Assembly (NCBI GenBank): GCA_016490735.1
Contig: JAEMWC010001563.1
Span: 67,501-131,500 of the forward strand
Source: Pachyseris speciosa
Taxonomy: Eukaryota > Cnidaria > Anthozoa > Scleractinia > Pachyseridae
DNA: 64,000 nucleotides
Direction: 5' to 3'
Position 1 is the first letter of the stretch; every line of letters starts with the position of its first letter. Positions 42,101 to 52,044 of the stretch are shown here, one piece after another. The notes under the pieces are model-generated. The model searched no databases and had not been told where the DNA came from. It worked only from the letters and a program-made list of their open reading frames with translations. Made by a program: the position numbers and the translations under genes.

Positions 42101-44850
42101 GTTAATGTGATGATGCTGTTGAGAAATTTTTTTTTCTGAAATCCTGTTATACATCTTTCAACTTGTTTGGGAGACATTATAATTAATAGCTGTTGAGACT
42201 TGTGGTCAAAGACAGAAAATGAGTATTTTTAAACTGATTTAAATATCAATGCCTGGTTAAAAATGTTACTCAACAAGATGCTCTATGAGCATTAACTCGG
42301 GATACTTTTGTGCTGTAGAAGCCGGACACACGCTTTCTGATTCTCGAAACTATCCGGCTAGTGGTTTGCTTTTGGGTTCACATAAGGTCTTTTTGTTCAC
42401 GTATGAGCAAAACTCGTTAAACTGTTTTGAGAGTTGCCATCCATATTCGTTGTCAGCTGTTGTTGTTTACTTCTAAATTAATTGGTAACATCTGGACTTA
42501 ACTTTGGCTCTCTCAAAACATTTTTTCGCTCTGTGAAGCTTGAAAACATTCGCATAGACACTTCTCTTAACATATTGGATATTAAAAACTCGAAAACACA
42601 AGGCGAATTGTTTCCGTGTATGTGACATGTTTCTCAGAAGCAATCCAGATGTCACGCATTGTAAAAAGAACTCGAAATTCAAACTGCTCTATTTTCAAAA
42701 CAAAGCGTGTTACTTGACTTAAAATGTCATTTACCTGATGAAGGTAAAAAATCTAAATGTTTAATTTTAGTTTTTTTCTTCTGAAGTCACCTGAAAACCA
42801 AAATTTCGCAAACTTGTCTCTAAAATATAGAACTGTCACAGCGATTGAGTTGTGGTATAATCCGGATCAAATTACATCAAAACAACTGCGATTTTCTAAA
42901 TATAGAACTGTCACAACGATTCTCACAGCACGTGCGAGGCTTCCAATCTTGTCTTAAATTCGGCAAACCTTTTCACGCGGACAGTCTGTACTGTATTAAA
43001 CTTTACAAAGATATGTCCAGGAAAATTTGTCCCGGCGGTCGAAGTGGATTAACCTTGAGTGTTCACTTGCGGTCACGTATTAAATGGAAGGTATCGCATT
43101 ACCAAAACAACTTATTGCAAATCTGTAATTTTTCTGTCACAGCATTCGAATTCGACTTGTGATATCGATTAGCCGATAAGCACTACACGTGTGAGGCTTC
43201 CAACTTTTTCTTAACACTCGGCAAACGTTTTCACGGGGACAGACTGTGCTGTATTAAAATATCTAGCTTCACAACTCAAACACGATGACTTTGCATAACA
43301 TCAAAACAACCGTCGCGTGATGTTAGCCTTTCGACCTTTGGACTATGTGGTTTGCTTTAACCAATGAACACACCACCACGTGCCTGCTATTGTGCATTGG
43401 CCAATCCAAACACCGGAACGTAATTGTATTGTGCATTTTGCTGCACAGGAAAAAAAAAAAAAAGAAAAGACGGAAATCTGACACATTTTATAACTCGGTA
43501 TACTTACAGTATCCCGAGTAATTATGCCCCAGAATGCTAGAAATCATGTCAGAGAGTTTCTCAGGGTGCATGCCCCCAGACCACCTAGAGGGGTGTGTTG
43601 CAAAGCAACATGCCATGCTTGCTATGCAAGGATAATTCCATTGAGCCACCTACTCTGTTCAGATCATACACCTACTACATTTTCTAATGACAACCCTGTG
43701 TCAACACAAAAGGAATAGTAGCAAGCCATTACTTACAGAGTCTTTCGTAGCTGGACTGTCATCTTTATCATCTTCTTCCTCCTCTGAATCAACCTGTTTA
43801 AATATAATTGAGCCATTGTACTTATCTATTCAATGGTCACTCTGATGGTACATTCGTGAATAATAATAATAAAAAGACTCTGGACAAAGAATGAGATTGC
43901 TGTGATACAAGGAAAGAAAAATTTTCGGCATAAATGATTTGTCAAATTGTTTTTCATTCACCACAAGAGGTGATCAAAACAAAGAAAGCCACCAGTTAGC
44001 TGTAGTCTTGCTAAAATGGAGAAACAAAATTTTTGCACTAAGATAGGAAACCAAAAAAAATTGCTAATTCTCACCCCTTAACATACGATGACCTCTTCCT
44101 GCTATAACAGACTTTTAAGCTTGTTAAAATAGAAAATTAACTTCATCAATTACAAGTACAGCTGTACGCGGGAAAGACATATATAAACAATCACTCTATC
44201 TTGCCTTTCCATCGTCAACTTCTTCCTCTACGACTTCTTCAACATATTCTTCATCTCCTGCAGCTTCTGCTTCAGTTGGTTGTGCAACTTCTTGCTCATT
44301 TTCGAGCTCGTCTTCTCGCGCCACAACACACATATCTTTTGATACCCCAATGATTCAGCGCCACGTACACAAACCATAAAAACATCACATTAGTATAAAA
44401 CAGGAAACAGAGCCAGTGATCTTTTTAATACATAGCATTTCAATCCCTTCGAAGCTTTGTTGTTCTTAAAAATGCAGTCCTCAGACAAAACAAATGAAAT
44501 CATTCGCCAACGAGAAGACAACAACTTCTATTCATCAAAGAACAGTAGAATGAGACGACACTCGAGAAACCCTGCGCCATCGAAAATAAAACATTCTCGA
44601 CAACGAAGTAATCTTCCGAATGGTTTCATTCAAGCTGTTGATACCTCATCATCGGGGAGATCATTCCAAATGCCTAAAACATCACAGGACAGAAGCGAAA
44701 TCAGCATTCCGGATACAGTATTAATTTTACTACCATACAACCAGCTAAACATCACGCAATGGCAAATGACTTACCATTTCCAATTAGGACCAGTGATGAC
44801 GGTAAAATCAAAAGAAACATAAACACGAACTTCCCTAGTGAAGAAAACAT
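18925..44850 (-). CDS. SSR1: Translocon-associated protein subunit alpha (TRAP-alpha, signal sequence receptor 1), 12 coding exons
   Basis: Exons, 5' to 3': 44850-44775, 44335-44205, 43793-43737, 29830-29725, 29199-29106, 22047-22014, 21885-21841, 21621-21535, 21000-20921, 20781-20703, 19985-19886 and 18995-18925. All phases agree and give 319 residues (human about 286). Order: signal peptide (1-25), long Glu/Asp-rich luminal segment, the conserved luminal domain ([17 protein letters not shown]-x-[17 protein letters not shown]), [10 protein letters not shown], one transmembrane helix in exon 10, and a basic cytosolic tail ending R-N-T-G-S-D-E. The protein is part of the ER translocon complex that assists insertion of secretory proteins. 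Exon 2 ends with a GC donor (AAG|GCAAGA). Its acceptor could also be at 44312, giving eight fewer residues. The introns carry most of the transposons listed here. Confidence 0.93.
19537..19816 (+). mobile_element. tRNA-derived SINE in the last SSR1 intron
   Basis: Starts GGGGAGCAGAGTTGGCGCAG, with A box (TTGGCGCAGTG) and B box (GGTTCGATTCC). The body matches the SINE at 13552-13848 in opposite orientation. The 3' part ends AAATAAAGTGATTATTATTA. Confidence 0.85.
22376..22545 (+). repeat. C-rich interspersed repeat, copy 1
   Basis: Begins TGTTTCCAGAAAATATCCAT and continues in C-rich sequence. The same start occurs in reverse complement at about 25607-25460. Family not recognised. Confidence 0.55.
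22658..23630 (-). mobile_element. Short TIR element carrying a HIRAN-domain fragment
   Basis: The ends are imperfect inverted repeats: ACTGTAAAAACG...TATAAGTCGCA at the left, and the complement of ACCGTAAAAACTTGTGTATA...TAAGCCGCA at the right. They resemble the ends of the element at 24528-25337 (ACCGTA...TATAAGCCG). About 970 bp, non-autonomous. Confidence 0.6.
22899..23219 (-). pseudogene. HIRAN-domain protein fragment
   Basis: 107 codons. The pattern [36 protein letters not shown] and G-E-I-S-V-E-V matches HIRAN domains, which bind the 3' end of single-stranded DNA in helicases and occur as stand-alone copies in many invertebrate repeats. It lies within a TIR element and inside an SSR1 intron, so it is transposon cargo rather than a host gene. 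Partial. Confidence 0.65.
24528..25337. mobile_element. TA-flanked TIR element, ~810 bp
   Basis: Inverted ends CCGTATTTATTCGTCTATAA and complement of CCGTATTTATTTGACTATAA, with TA at 24526-24527 and 25338-25339. CTATAAGCCGA also recurs internally. No transposase is seen. Confidence 0.7.
25460..25607 (-). repeat. C-rich interspersed repeat, copy 2
   Basis: Reverse-complement relative of 22376-22545. Its outer end abuts the MITE at 25620. Confidence 0.55.
25620..25834 (+). mobile_element. 215-bp foldback MITE, copy 1
   Basis: Terminal inverted repeat of 32 bp starting TGAAGGGCTGAG. Identical over 215 bp and in the same orientation as 28348-28562. Confidence 0.88.
26578..27288 (+). repeat. Three tandem copies of a 237-bp unit, open in frame
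   Basis: Units begin at 26578, 26815 and 27052, each ATGACTATCTTGAAAACAAT..., with only a few substitutions. 237 is 79 codons, so the array reads as a 240-residue protein of three 79-residue repeats (each starting [13 protein letters not shown] and ending N-V-L-A-R-E) and stops soon after (27295). The unit is also nearly open on the other strand. The residues match no family I know. It lies in an SSR1 intron between the two identical MITEs. Whether it is coding is undecided. Confidence 0.85.
27953..28048 (+). repeat. Degenerate interstitial telomere-like (CCCTAA)n tract
   Basis: A run of about 15 hexamers of CCCTAA or variants (CTCTAA, CCCTAG, CTTAAC). CCCTAA/TTAGGG is the usual metazoan telomere unit. 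It produces a false Leu/Thr-rich frame. Confidence 0.75.
28348..28562 (+). mobile_element. 215-bp foldback MITE, copy 2
   Basis: No difference found from 25620-25834. The 46 bp to its left (28300-28346) are the reverse complement of the bases to the right of copy 1 (25835-25882). Confidence 0.88.
30373..30680. repeat. TTTGAGTGGCACCGTC repeat pair
   Basis: TTTGAGTGGCACCGTC followed by CACATGTTTGCAT occurs at 30379-30430 and 30616-30661. GCGCCACTCAAAC at 30459-30471 is an inverted relative. Probably remnants of a small inverted-repeat element. Confidence 0.5.
30986..31093. mobile_element. 108-bp palindromic MITE
   Basis: Inverted ends AGTAGTATAGGGT and AATTAATTCGACAC against GTGTCAAATTAATCTACCCT. 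No target duplication is clear. Confidence 0.65.
31193..34718 (-). mobile_element. Tc1/mariner-like element (outer copy), split by a second copy
   Basis: Ends CAGTACCGCTCAAAAGTAA and complement of CAGTAACGCTCAAAAGTAA, flanked by TA at 31191-31192 and 34719-34720. Sub-terminal CGCGAATCGCGT motifs recur several times at each end. Removing 31557-33523 leaves a ~1.56-kb element whose reverse complement matches the inner copy end to end. TA duplication and CAGT...CAAAAGT ends fit Tc1/mariner. No transposase frame is left. Confidence 0.7.
31557..33523 (+). mobile_element. Tc1/mariner-like element (inner copy), inserted in the outer copy
   Basis: Ends CAGTACCGCCCAAAAGTAAG and complement of CAGTACTGCCCAAAAGTAAG. 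Its left part (31557 to about 32960) matches 33560-34718 in reverse complement, and its right part (33190-33523) matches 31193-31556. That is expected of an opposite-orientation insertion near one end of a relative. The target duplication is not clear (AATTCA occurs on both sides at a small offset). Confidence 0.7.
34780..37234 (+). pseudogene. Second family B DNA polymerase (N-terminal and exonuclease part), decayed
   Basis: Recognisable coding starts by 35320. The segment at 35624-36008 includes a C-x2-C...H-x3-H-type finger. After a one-base shift near 36010, a nuclease-like motif Y-H-G-C-Y-W-H-G-C follows (about 36190). Then come the 3'-5' exonuclease motifs I-F-D-F-E (36417-36431), [10 protein letters not shown] (36720-36750) and Y-Y-N-N-L-D (37110-37128). 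Stops break the frame near 35560, at 36600-36602 (TGA) and at 36930-36932 (TAA). At 37234 the frame is cut by a Harbinger transposon and resumes at 40975. No polymerase motifs A to C are visible. The Y-H-G-C-Y-W-H-G-C type of PolB is known from invertebrate mobile elements. It differs from the polymerase at 1-1773. Confidence 0.75.
37405..38614 (+). CDS. Harbinger transposase (DDE_Tnp_4), two exons
   Basis: Exon 1 37405-38068 and exon 2 38250-38614, joined by a GT-AG intron, give 342 residues without a stop. Catalytic landmarks are F-I-D-G-T (D176), G-K-R-H-D-A-G just after the splice, G-D-P-A-Y-P (D257) and an R-E-S-V-E-W segment that should hold the final Glu. The start at 37405 ([11 protein letters not shown]) fits the usual short acidic N-terminus. 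An in-frame Met 75 bases upstream is less likely. Harbinger transposases cut and rejoin the element together with a Myb-like partner encoded nearby. The length is close to family norms and the protein appears intact. Confidence 0.9.
38987..39087. mobile_element. 101-bp MITE with TTAA ends, copy 1
   Basis: TTAACCCTTT...AAAGGGTTAA with a TTTGACGAGTAAAATCGTCT core. Identical to 39101-39201. TTAA target sites and CCC termini fit a piggyBac-like MITE. I recognise this core as common in coral sequence (memory, not a search). Confidence 0.85.
39101..39201. mobile_element. 101-bp MITE with TTAA ends, copy 2
   Basis: Same sequence and orientation as 38987-39087, 13 bp away, so a local duplication is likely. 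Confidence 0.85.
39461..40157 (-). pseudogene. Harbinger Myb/SANT-like partner gene, frameshifted
   Basis: The protein would start with M-Y-W-T-E-E-H-D and have a SANT/Myb-like trihelix ([15 protein letters not shown]). It then has an acidic and Lys-rich coiled-coil region, K-K-K-K-R-S-S-G-S, and a Gln run near the C-terminus (39530-39550), stopping at 39461. The frame breaks inside the DNA-binding domain, where GGTACCA occurs twice in tandem (40079-40085, 40086-40092). Removing one 7-bp copy would restore the frame. In Harbinger elements this protein brings the transposase to the ends and into the nucleus. A sequencing or assembly slip at the duplication cannot be excluded. Confidence 0.8.
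40975..41060 (+). pseudogene. PolB pseudogene, continuation after the Harbinger insertion
   Basis: Reads on from 37231 with [15 protein letters not shown], then K-E-A-Y-N-M-L and a TAA at 41048-41050, with homology fading after that. Confidence 0.65.
41195..41350 (+). repeat. Degenerate 42-bp minisatellite
   Basis: About three and a half copies of a unit with AAGAGC(C/G)(A/G)TT(C/T)(A/G)AATGGCAAGAAATT, period 42. The period is a multiple of three, so it leaves a frame open. Confidence 0.6.
41487..42292. other. SSR1 intron sequence without recognised feature
   Basis: AT-rich. No repeat end or protein recognised. Confidence 0.35.
42293..43525. mobile_element. Possible TIR element with ACTCGGGATACT ends
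   Basis: TTAACTCGGGATACT at the left faces AGTATCCCGAGTAAT at the right. The interior has duplicated TATAGAACTGTCACA(G/A)CGATT (42830 and 42900). Stretches resembling the interior of the Tc1/mariner-like copies (CACGTGCGAGGCTTCC...ACAAAGATATG, compare 32626-32720) also occur. Boundaries are tentative. Confidence 0.4.
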
Positions 44851-45172
44851 GGTGGAAAGTATTGAAAACCGCTCCTTCTTGTAAGATGGAAACGGATTCT
44901 CCGACTGTGTTTCCACACAATCAGAAGAAAATGGCTGCCAGAACAAAGAGAGAGAGTCAAGCAAGTGCCAGCGAGCATAACTGATCAGCTGATCTAATTG
45001 GTTTACCAGCCCTCCGCGACCGACCGCGACCACTTGCCCTGGTGAAAGTTTTGAGCCAGCGATCGATCGGTACTTATCTACGCACATTTCCCTCCAACTT
45101 GAAGTCAAAGAGTGGTCGAATTGCCCTTGAAAAGTTAAAAAATTTCGACGTAAAACTAATTTTCGTTCAGAA
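44851..45172. promoter_or_regulatory. Shared SSR1/NEDD8 bidirectional promoter region
   Basis: 322 bp separate the two divergent start codons, so both 5' UTRs and core promoters must lie here unless there are upstream non-coding exons. No TATA box is obvious. The SSR1 frame happens to stay open across the whole interval. Confidence 0.65.
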
Positions 45173-48100
45173 ATGCTCATCAAAGTGAAGGTAATTATAT
45201 CTTAACGCAGGTTCTAACCCAAACATTTCTCGTTTTAACGCCTTTTTTCTCTTTTGTTTTGTCGCCATGCGTCCTTGAAGACTTTGACAGGAAAAGAGGT
45301 AAGTATTAATATTTGCAGATTTTTGGTCAGTTTTCAGACTGTCGCAGTTATCAGATCCTCTATTTTATTGACAGTTTTCCTATGTTAGTTTAAGAGCAGA
45401 AAACAATGTTACTTGAACTGTGCTATTTTTGTAGATTCAGTTACAGTAACATAAAGATCGATACCTATGCATTAAGTCGAACGTACGTTTATCTGCCATG
45501 GGATCCGCTCCTGTATCAGTGTATGCATGAAGCTCTCTTATTTGCGCTTTGTGGATTGTAGCCAGTGATGTTTAAATCTTCCTTCTTAATCAGTCTGTCG
45601 ATTTATCGAGTTTAGTTTATTTGGCCACTCAAATCAAGAGAGAGATTTATGGCTTTTGAAGGGGCACTGTCGCGTAATTTGGAACGCTTAAAAATTTTTG
45701 CAGTTTTCCTACGAAGTACTTAATGTGTGGATTGAATTGATGAGGAGGAAATTGTCATCACAACTTGAAAAAGTTAGGTTAACTTCATTCAAAAATCGTC
45801 ATTGTTTCTCGGAAAAATCACACATGTCCAATATACACAAACTGAGTCAAACTGGTCATCAATTGCTGTTGACAACTCGGCTCACCAGATGTCAGGTCGT
45901 GAAGTTGAAAAAGGAAGTAAGCTTTACTGCCAGAAGTCAAACCTGGGCCTGGCCTGGGGCACCGGATGTCTGGTTGGGAAGTTTAAAAAGGAAGTAAGCG
46001 TTACTACAAATATCTCGATAGATTGTGACGATCCAATCCGATCAGGTCGTGACAACCCATCATTTGAAAAGTCGACCCGACTATTGGAAATGTCAGGTGG
46101 TGATAGACAGGAAAAAGCGTCGATGAACACTGGAGGCCGTGACTAGAATAGCACTCAGAAATAATGACTGGCTGGAATAGCGCTCCAAAACATTGAATGC
46201 TTCACTCTTCAAGTGTGGCAAAATTGCTGTACACTTTCTAAAAGCATCCAAAACTGGTGAATAACCCATAAGTCCAAACAAGCGCTACTCATGTATACCT
46301 CATAGTTTAAACCACAAGCAGAAAGGTGCAACAAGCATGCTACACATGTGTATACCTCATTTCTAAGCCACGAGCAGAAAGAAGCACATGTTACTCATAT
46401 AATAACTCGTTCTTTTTAAAAGCCACAAGTCCAAACAAGCGTTCGTTACTCGTGTATACCTCGTTGTTTAAACCACAAGCAGAAAGGCTCGAAAATAATG
46501 TTGCAGTATCCGTCGCTTACACTAACACGCTGAAAATTTCTAAGTCCCCCTATTGAGATGCATTCGTCCTCTCAACAACTCTGTCTACTCGACAACCGCT
46601 TTCTCCATTCAAACGACTTGTACGACTTGACAACACTATCGCAGTGACCCTTGCCATATCTAACTCGCTTCAAAATTCGAAGTCCACCTAATGAGATGCA
46701 TTTCTCCACTCAACAATTTGTCTGTTGACTCAACAATCATATGACAGGTCACGATGATCCAAGTCGGATGACTCCATCCAACAACATTTCTGACCCCCTC
46801 TATAGCGTTATGCTGAAATTGTTCTAAGTCTCTAGACAAATGACTTCCGGTGAGTTGGGTCGGCTTTACATATGACGGGTCATGATGATCCGAGTCGAAT
46901 CGACTCCATCCGACACATTTCTAAGCAGTATTATAGCATTATGCTGAAAATTTTCTAAGTCCCTAGGGAAATGACTTCTGGTAAGACAGGCCATCAACCA
47001 CCTCAGTCAATCCGAACTGAGTGTACGGGTGTATTGGACAACCCTCAGAAAAATCACCATAAAATAATACCACTTCCTTTTCCATCCAAGAAATAATTAG
47101 AAATCTACTTCTACGTGTTAGGCGGACCGATTGCATAAAAGAAAAAGTACTTTTTCACAATTTGAACAACTTGCCATGATGGTGCCCCTTTAAGTGACTG
47201 CTTTCTTTGGCAATGATATGAACCAAAAAGGCTTTTGCCAGTGGCTTTTATTGGTTTGAGTTTAGAAGCCCAGAATTGTTCCTGTAAAATGTGAAGAGTT
47301 TAAAATTGGCCAAAAATGATATATTCACACTGAATTGGCTAGGTTAAGTGAAAACATGCTACTTTTTGCCATATGCACTATACCCCACTGGAAAAAATTG
47401 AAGGCTGATCAGCATGTGATAACATGCTTTACCAATTATTTCTGCTTCAGTTTCAACACTGATGCATGTATATTTGACAGCTGGTATTGGCGTATCATTA
47501 TTCTACAAGCAGACGGCGTTATTTAACTCAGTATGTGAATGGCGAAGCTGCCACGATTGTAGTTAAATTTTAAAATCAACGAAAACATCAAGCCTATTCA
47601 AAACTCTTTGTCTTCAACATGGTTATCTTTACAGCTAGTTTAAATTTGCACTGGCCTATAAACTTAAACATGTAGGTATTTGTCAGGTGTTGTGTAAGCC
47701 TTTTATGTTTCTGGACCAAGAAAGAAAGATTTTATCACAGGCAATACACAATAATATTACTTGTCAGGAAAATACAGTAATTCCAATATTGGTCAACCTT
47801 CCAGCTGGTAACATTTCTTTTATTTCAATTTTCAGATTGAGATTGATATTGAACCATCAGACAAGGTAGGAATGATGCACTTTCATAAACAGAGAAAAAC
47901 AATACCCATAACAGACAGAGAAAAACTAAAATGTCATTGTTGGTATTGGAAAACAATGCATTTATTTTGGTGTGTAGTGGTTATTCTGATTGAGTTTTGT
48001 TGAAGCAAAGTAAACACTTTCTTCTTTGCTGTATTGGTGCATTGTCAATTGTAGGGAAAACATAGTAAATACAAATAAATGACCATTATTTACCCTTGGC

Positions 48101-51100
48101 AGTATTAATAGCACACTAAGGCTAGTGGGACCAAGCAAATACTTGGAACAAATAAAGATAACAGGTTAAGAATCCCAACTGACAGGAGGCAAACCAGTTA
48201 GCTATTTACCAGTGTGGCCAAACTAGAGCGGGACTTGAACCCAGGGCCACTGCATTGCAAGTTCAGCACTCTAACCACTCAGCTACCCACTACATGTGGA
48301 ATGGTACAGAAGATCCAATTATGTTGTTTTAATTTACTCATGAATCCTCAGGCTTCTTGTTCCAGTGTAAACCTTTCTTTAGAAAAATATAAAATAAATA
48401 GCTAAATGGTATTACACTGTAATCTAAAGAAATGAAGACAAATTGGATTTTCACCAATAAAGACGGTTTCCACTATCTTTCCACGTGTGTTGCAGATGAA
48501 ATATCCTGGAATACAGCCTGTAGATGAAGTCAAAATAGTAACTGGTTTCAAGTTCAAAATACATGTATTATTGTAGGACTATTACTAACTACTGTGATTA
48601 AGCAATAAAAGGTTCAGAGTAGTCAGTGGGTTATTTGTATGACAGAAGTGGTGTTATGATTAATAAAATCAAAGTGCTTACATGTAAATGTAGGCATCAC
48701 ATCTGGCAATTGTGTCTCACCATCCTACTTCTAAATTAGGTTGAGAGAATTAAAGAGCGAGTGGAAGAGAAGGAAGGAATACCCCCACCACAGCAGAGGT
48801 GAGCTCCATGCAATAATTATTGTTTACATTTATATTATGCTCCAGTGAGTCGATCATAACCTTAAAGAAGTCAGTAATCACAAAGAGAATGGTACAAGTG
48901 AGATCTTGCGGGACTGTTTGGGTAGACAGAGAACTGTTATGAAAGGCAGCAGTAGTTTGCTCTGGAGGAAAGGCGGCTTTGGTCAAAGCAGACATAACAA
49001 AAGCTACTTCAGTCAGTATCTGTCAAGGTTAAAAAATGTGCTGTGTTGGTGAACTTCTTTCTATCCAAATAATTGCACAATCTTTCACTCATTCCAGTGT
49101 TCTTATAGTTTCTGTAGGGTCTGTAGTGGGGAATCTCCAGAGTTCTCTAGAGTTCTTGCAAAATAATTCTAACTGTTAATGTCGTTTGATGGCCATTATT
49201 AATTTGGGTGAACTGTAAAGTTGTCACATCAAATGAATCAGAAATGTTTCCAGTTCTAAAATGAGTTTTGTTCTGGCTCCTTTTTAGTTGAACATTCTTT
49301 CCCATACATTGTACATGTACATGTATGTGATAACACCATGCCATGACCCACATATTAGGGAACTTAAGATATGAGGACAGGACATTCTAGGACAGGGGAT
49401 CTTGGCCAAGGAATCCTGGGGAGAATTCGCTGTCATAAGGCACCAAAACTGAAACTTGAGAAACCTGAGGATGTCTCTTGGGAATCATTGTTTACATGTT
49501 TTGTAAATTAAGTCATGACATCAAATAAATACATTGTAAATATTAAATAAATCACTTTATTTGAGTGTCAATGTATTTAGCACAATGGTGCTAACTGGAG
49601 ACACTATCCAGATCAAATTTAAAGAGGTTCATGTTCTTCCCTTGACAGTTTTGATGAAGAATTTTGGGGGATAAATTTCTTCTCTATGAAACACATACGT
49701 ATCATGATGTAAAACAGAAAAATGAATTACAATTGAAGTGCTGAGAGCATTACCAACCTATGACAAATTTTAGGTTGTGTTTTTATTTTACTCTGATTTG
49801 TCCAAATTTCTGCACATAAACTGCAATTCAATTGATATTTTTTTCACCAATTTTTTTTCATTTTGGAGATATAATATATGTAAAAAAATATGTTTTCATT
49901 CCATCCACAAAGAAGCCAACCTACCACAAGAGTGGTTTGCAAATTGCATTACATCTTCTTTCAATTGAATTGCAGTTCACTTGCAAAAATTCTGACAAAT
50001 CCGAGCAAAATCGAAAAACAACCTAAAATTCAACATAGGTAAGTTATGCTCTCAGCCCTTCTATTAGTTGCCCTATTTCCGGAGCAGCTGGATAACAAAA
50101 ACAACAGTAACCACATCAAAATTGTGATGTTTCATATTCTCACAAAAAAGCTTCAACACAATAGAATTATGAGTTTTGTATGAGCAACTGTAAAATTGTT
50201 ATTGTTTTATTGACTTGATGCAGTATTAAATTTCACTATTTTAATTTTTACACAGTCTATCTTTAGAGAGTATTAAATTTCACAACTTATTTTTGAAATA
50301 ATGAAAATAAGTACAAATAAGGTAAGATTCTTTTATTGCAAAACAGTATTTTTATCCAGAAAAAGCGATTTACAGACATTGAGTAGTCTTTGATAAAGTG
50401 GTGCTTCATTTTCTTTTTAAACATGAATGATATTCATACTTGTAAAATTCATGAATAATTCATAAGAGTTATGACCAATCTATGGGTGAGTACATTTGAG
50501 TCACATGTATACCTCTCTGAACCCCAATACAAATCATTAACATTCATAAAAGAGTCCTGCTCAGCTAATTAGTATGCATTAACTTTGATAGAGATAGAAA
50601 ATAATGTATTGCCACCTTTCACAAGTAAGATAAAATATTTGCATTCAACCTTTATGGGCTCTAAATGCCCATAAAGGTTTCTCACTCATATTTTATTTAT
50701 CACATAAAGAAAGATTGCTAAATATAGATACTAGGTAAAAACCAAAATATAATTTCAAGAGATTTAAACAAGGGACTTTCAAGAGTGCTCATCAAATCTA
50801 GAGAAAGTAATTATTTTTCATTGCTTTTTTTTTTCTTTTTTTGCAAAATAAAGATTGGCAGATAATTACTCAAAAGGTCAAAAAAGGATATACACTGTAT
50901 AAGGCCATAATATAAGCTTTTTAGAATATAGACCAACATAATAACGAAGTTTAGAGGATGCCAATGCTTGATCTAACTTTTTTAGTAATGCATTCAACCT
51001 GCTCCTTCTAATTAAACAACACCTTTTTTTCCATGAGTTTTGTGTCATTTGTATAATATATATATTTAGCCAAGCCTAAAAGTGGAGCTCCAAAAGCAAT

Positions 51101-51999
51101 CTTTTTCTACTGGCATTTACATATAGTCTGCTTGTCATATCACCCATCTGACCTCACTCAAGCTACAGACCCAATGCTGTAAAAAATAGTATGGAAAGGT
51201 GATCTGAGCCAGTGGCACAGTGGATTTGGACCCCCCACTGATTTGCACCCTCCAGTCCAGATCTGCTTGTGGATCAGATTTGGACCCCATAGTCCAGAAC
51301 TGCTAGCAGACATGAACCCCCTTTTACAGATTTGGACCCCCACCCCTCCTAAAAACAAGTGTTCTATTGCATAAGGTAATAAAAATTCCCTTGCAAATTG
51401 AGTTTGGAGATGTTAAAAAAGCAAAATAAAAATATTGTGGTAGGTTTTTTTAAAAATAATCTTTAATACTTTGTGTACAAAAGAACCTGCAACACCAGTT
51501 TGCATCTATAAATTTTTAAAACAAAACATTTCTTAACATCTTAGAGCAATACCTAAGGACAGGTCTGTTTTCCCGTTCAACTGTAGGCTACTTAGTTATG
51601 GTTTAAAGCCACTATAAATTGGTAGAGAAGCCTTGTGATTGCTCCTTTGAATCAGTATCACACCAGATATATAGTGATTCAGATCATCACTTCATAATGA
51701 ATGCAATTTCAATTATCCACAGCCTCCCATGAGACAGTCGGAAATCAGAAATTGTGTATCCTCTGAATATATGTATGCCTCAAAAAAATTATGAAAGAAA
51801 GATACACGGAAATCAATAAAAGTATTTAGATGATATGAATTAAGACCCAAGATATTTCTTTTGATCAGTTACTTCTTGACCTTATTTGACTTTATTTGAC
51901 TTGATTTGTTTATACATAAAAAAAGGCCTTTGTAGCCTGCAGTTAGCACAGCTATTCTAGGCGGGCTACTTAACCCTTTCACTCCTAAGGGGTCTCCCT

Positions 52000-52044
<45 letters not shown>

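Noticed and set aside
44851..45183. N-terminal extension of SSR1
   Set aside because: It would place over 100 residues before a clear signal peptide and overlap NEDD8 exon 1, so the Met at 44850 was preferred.
48225..48292. tRNA gene on the minus strand
   Set aside because: Same reason: a SINE head with promoter boxes but no complete cloverleaf.
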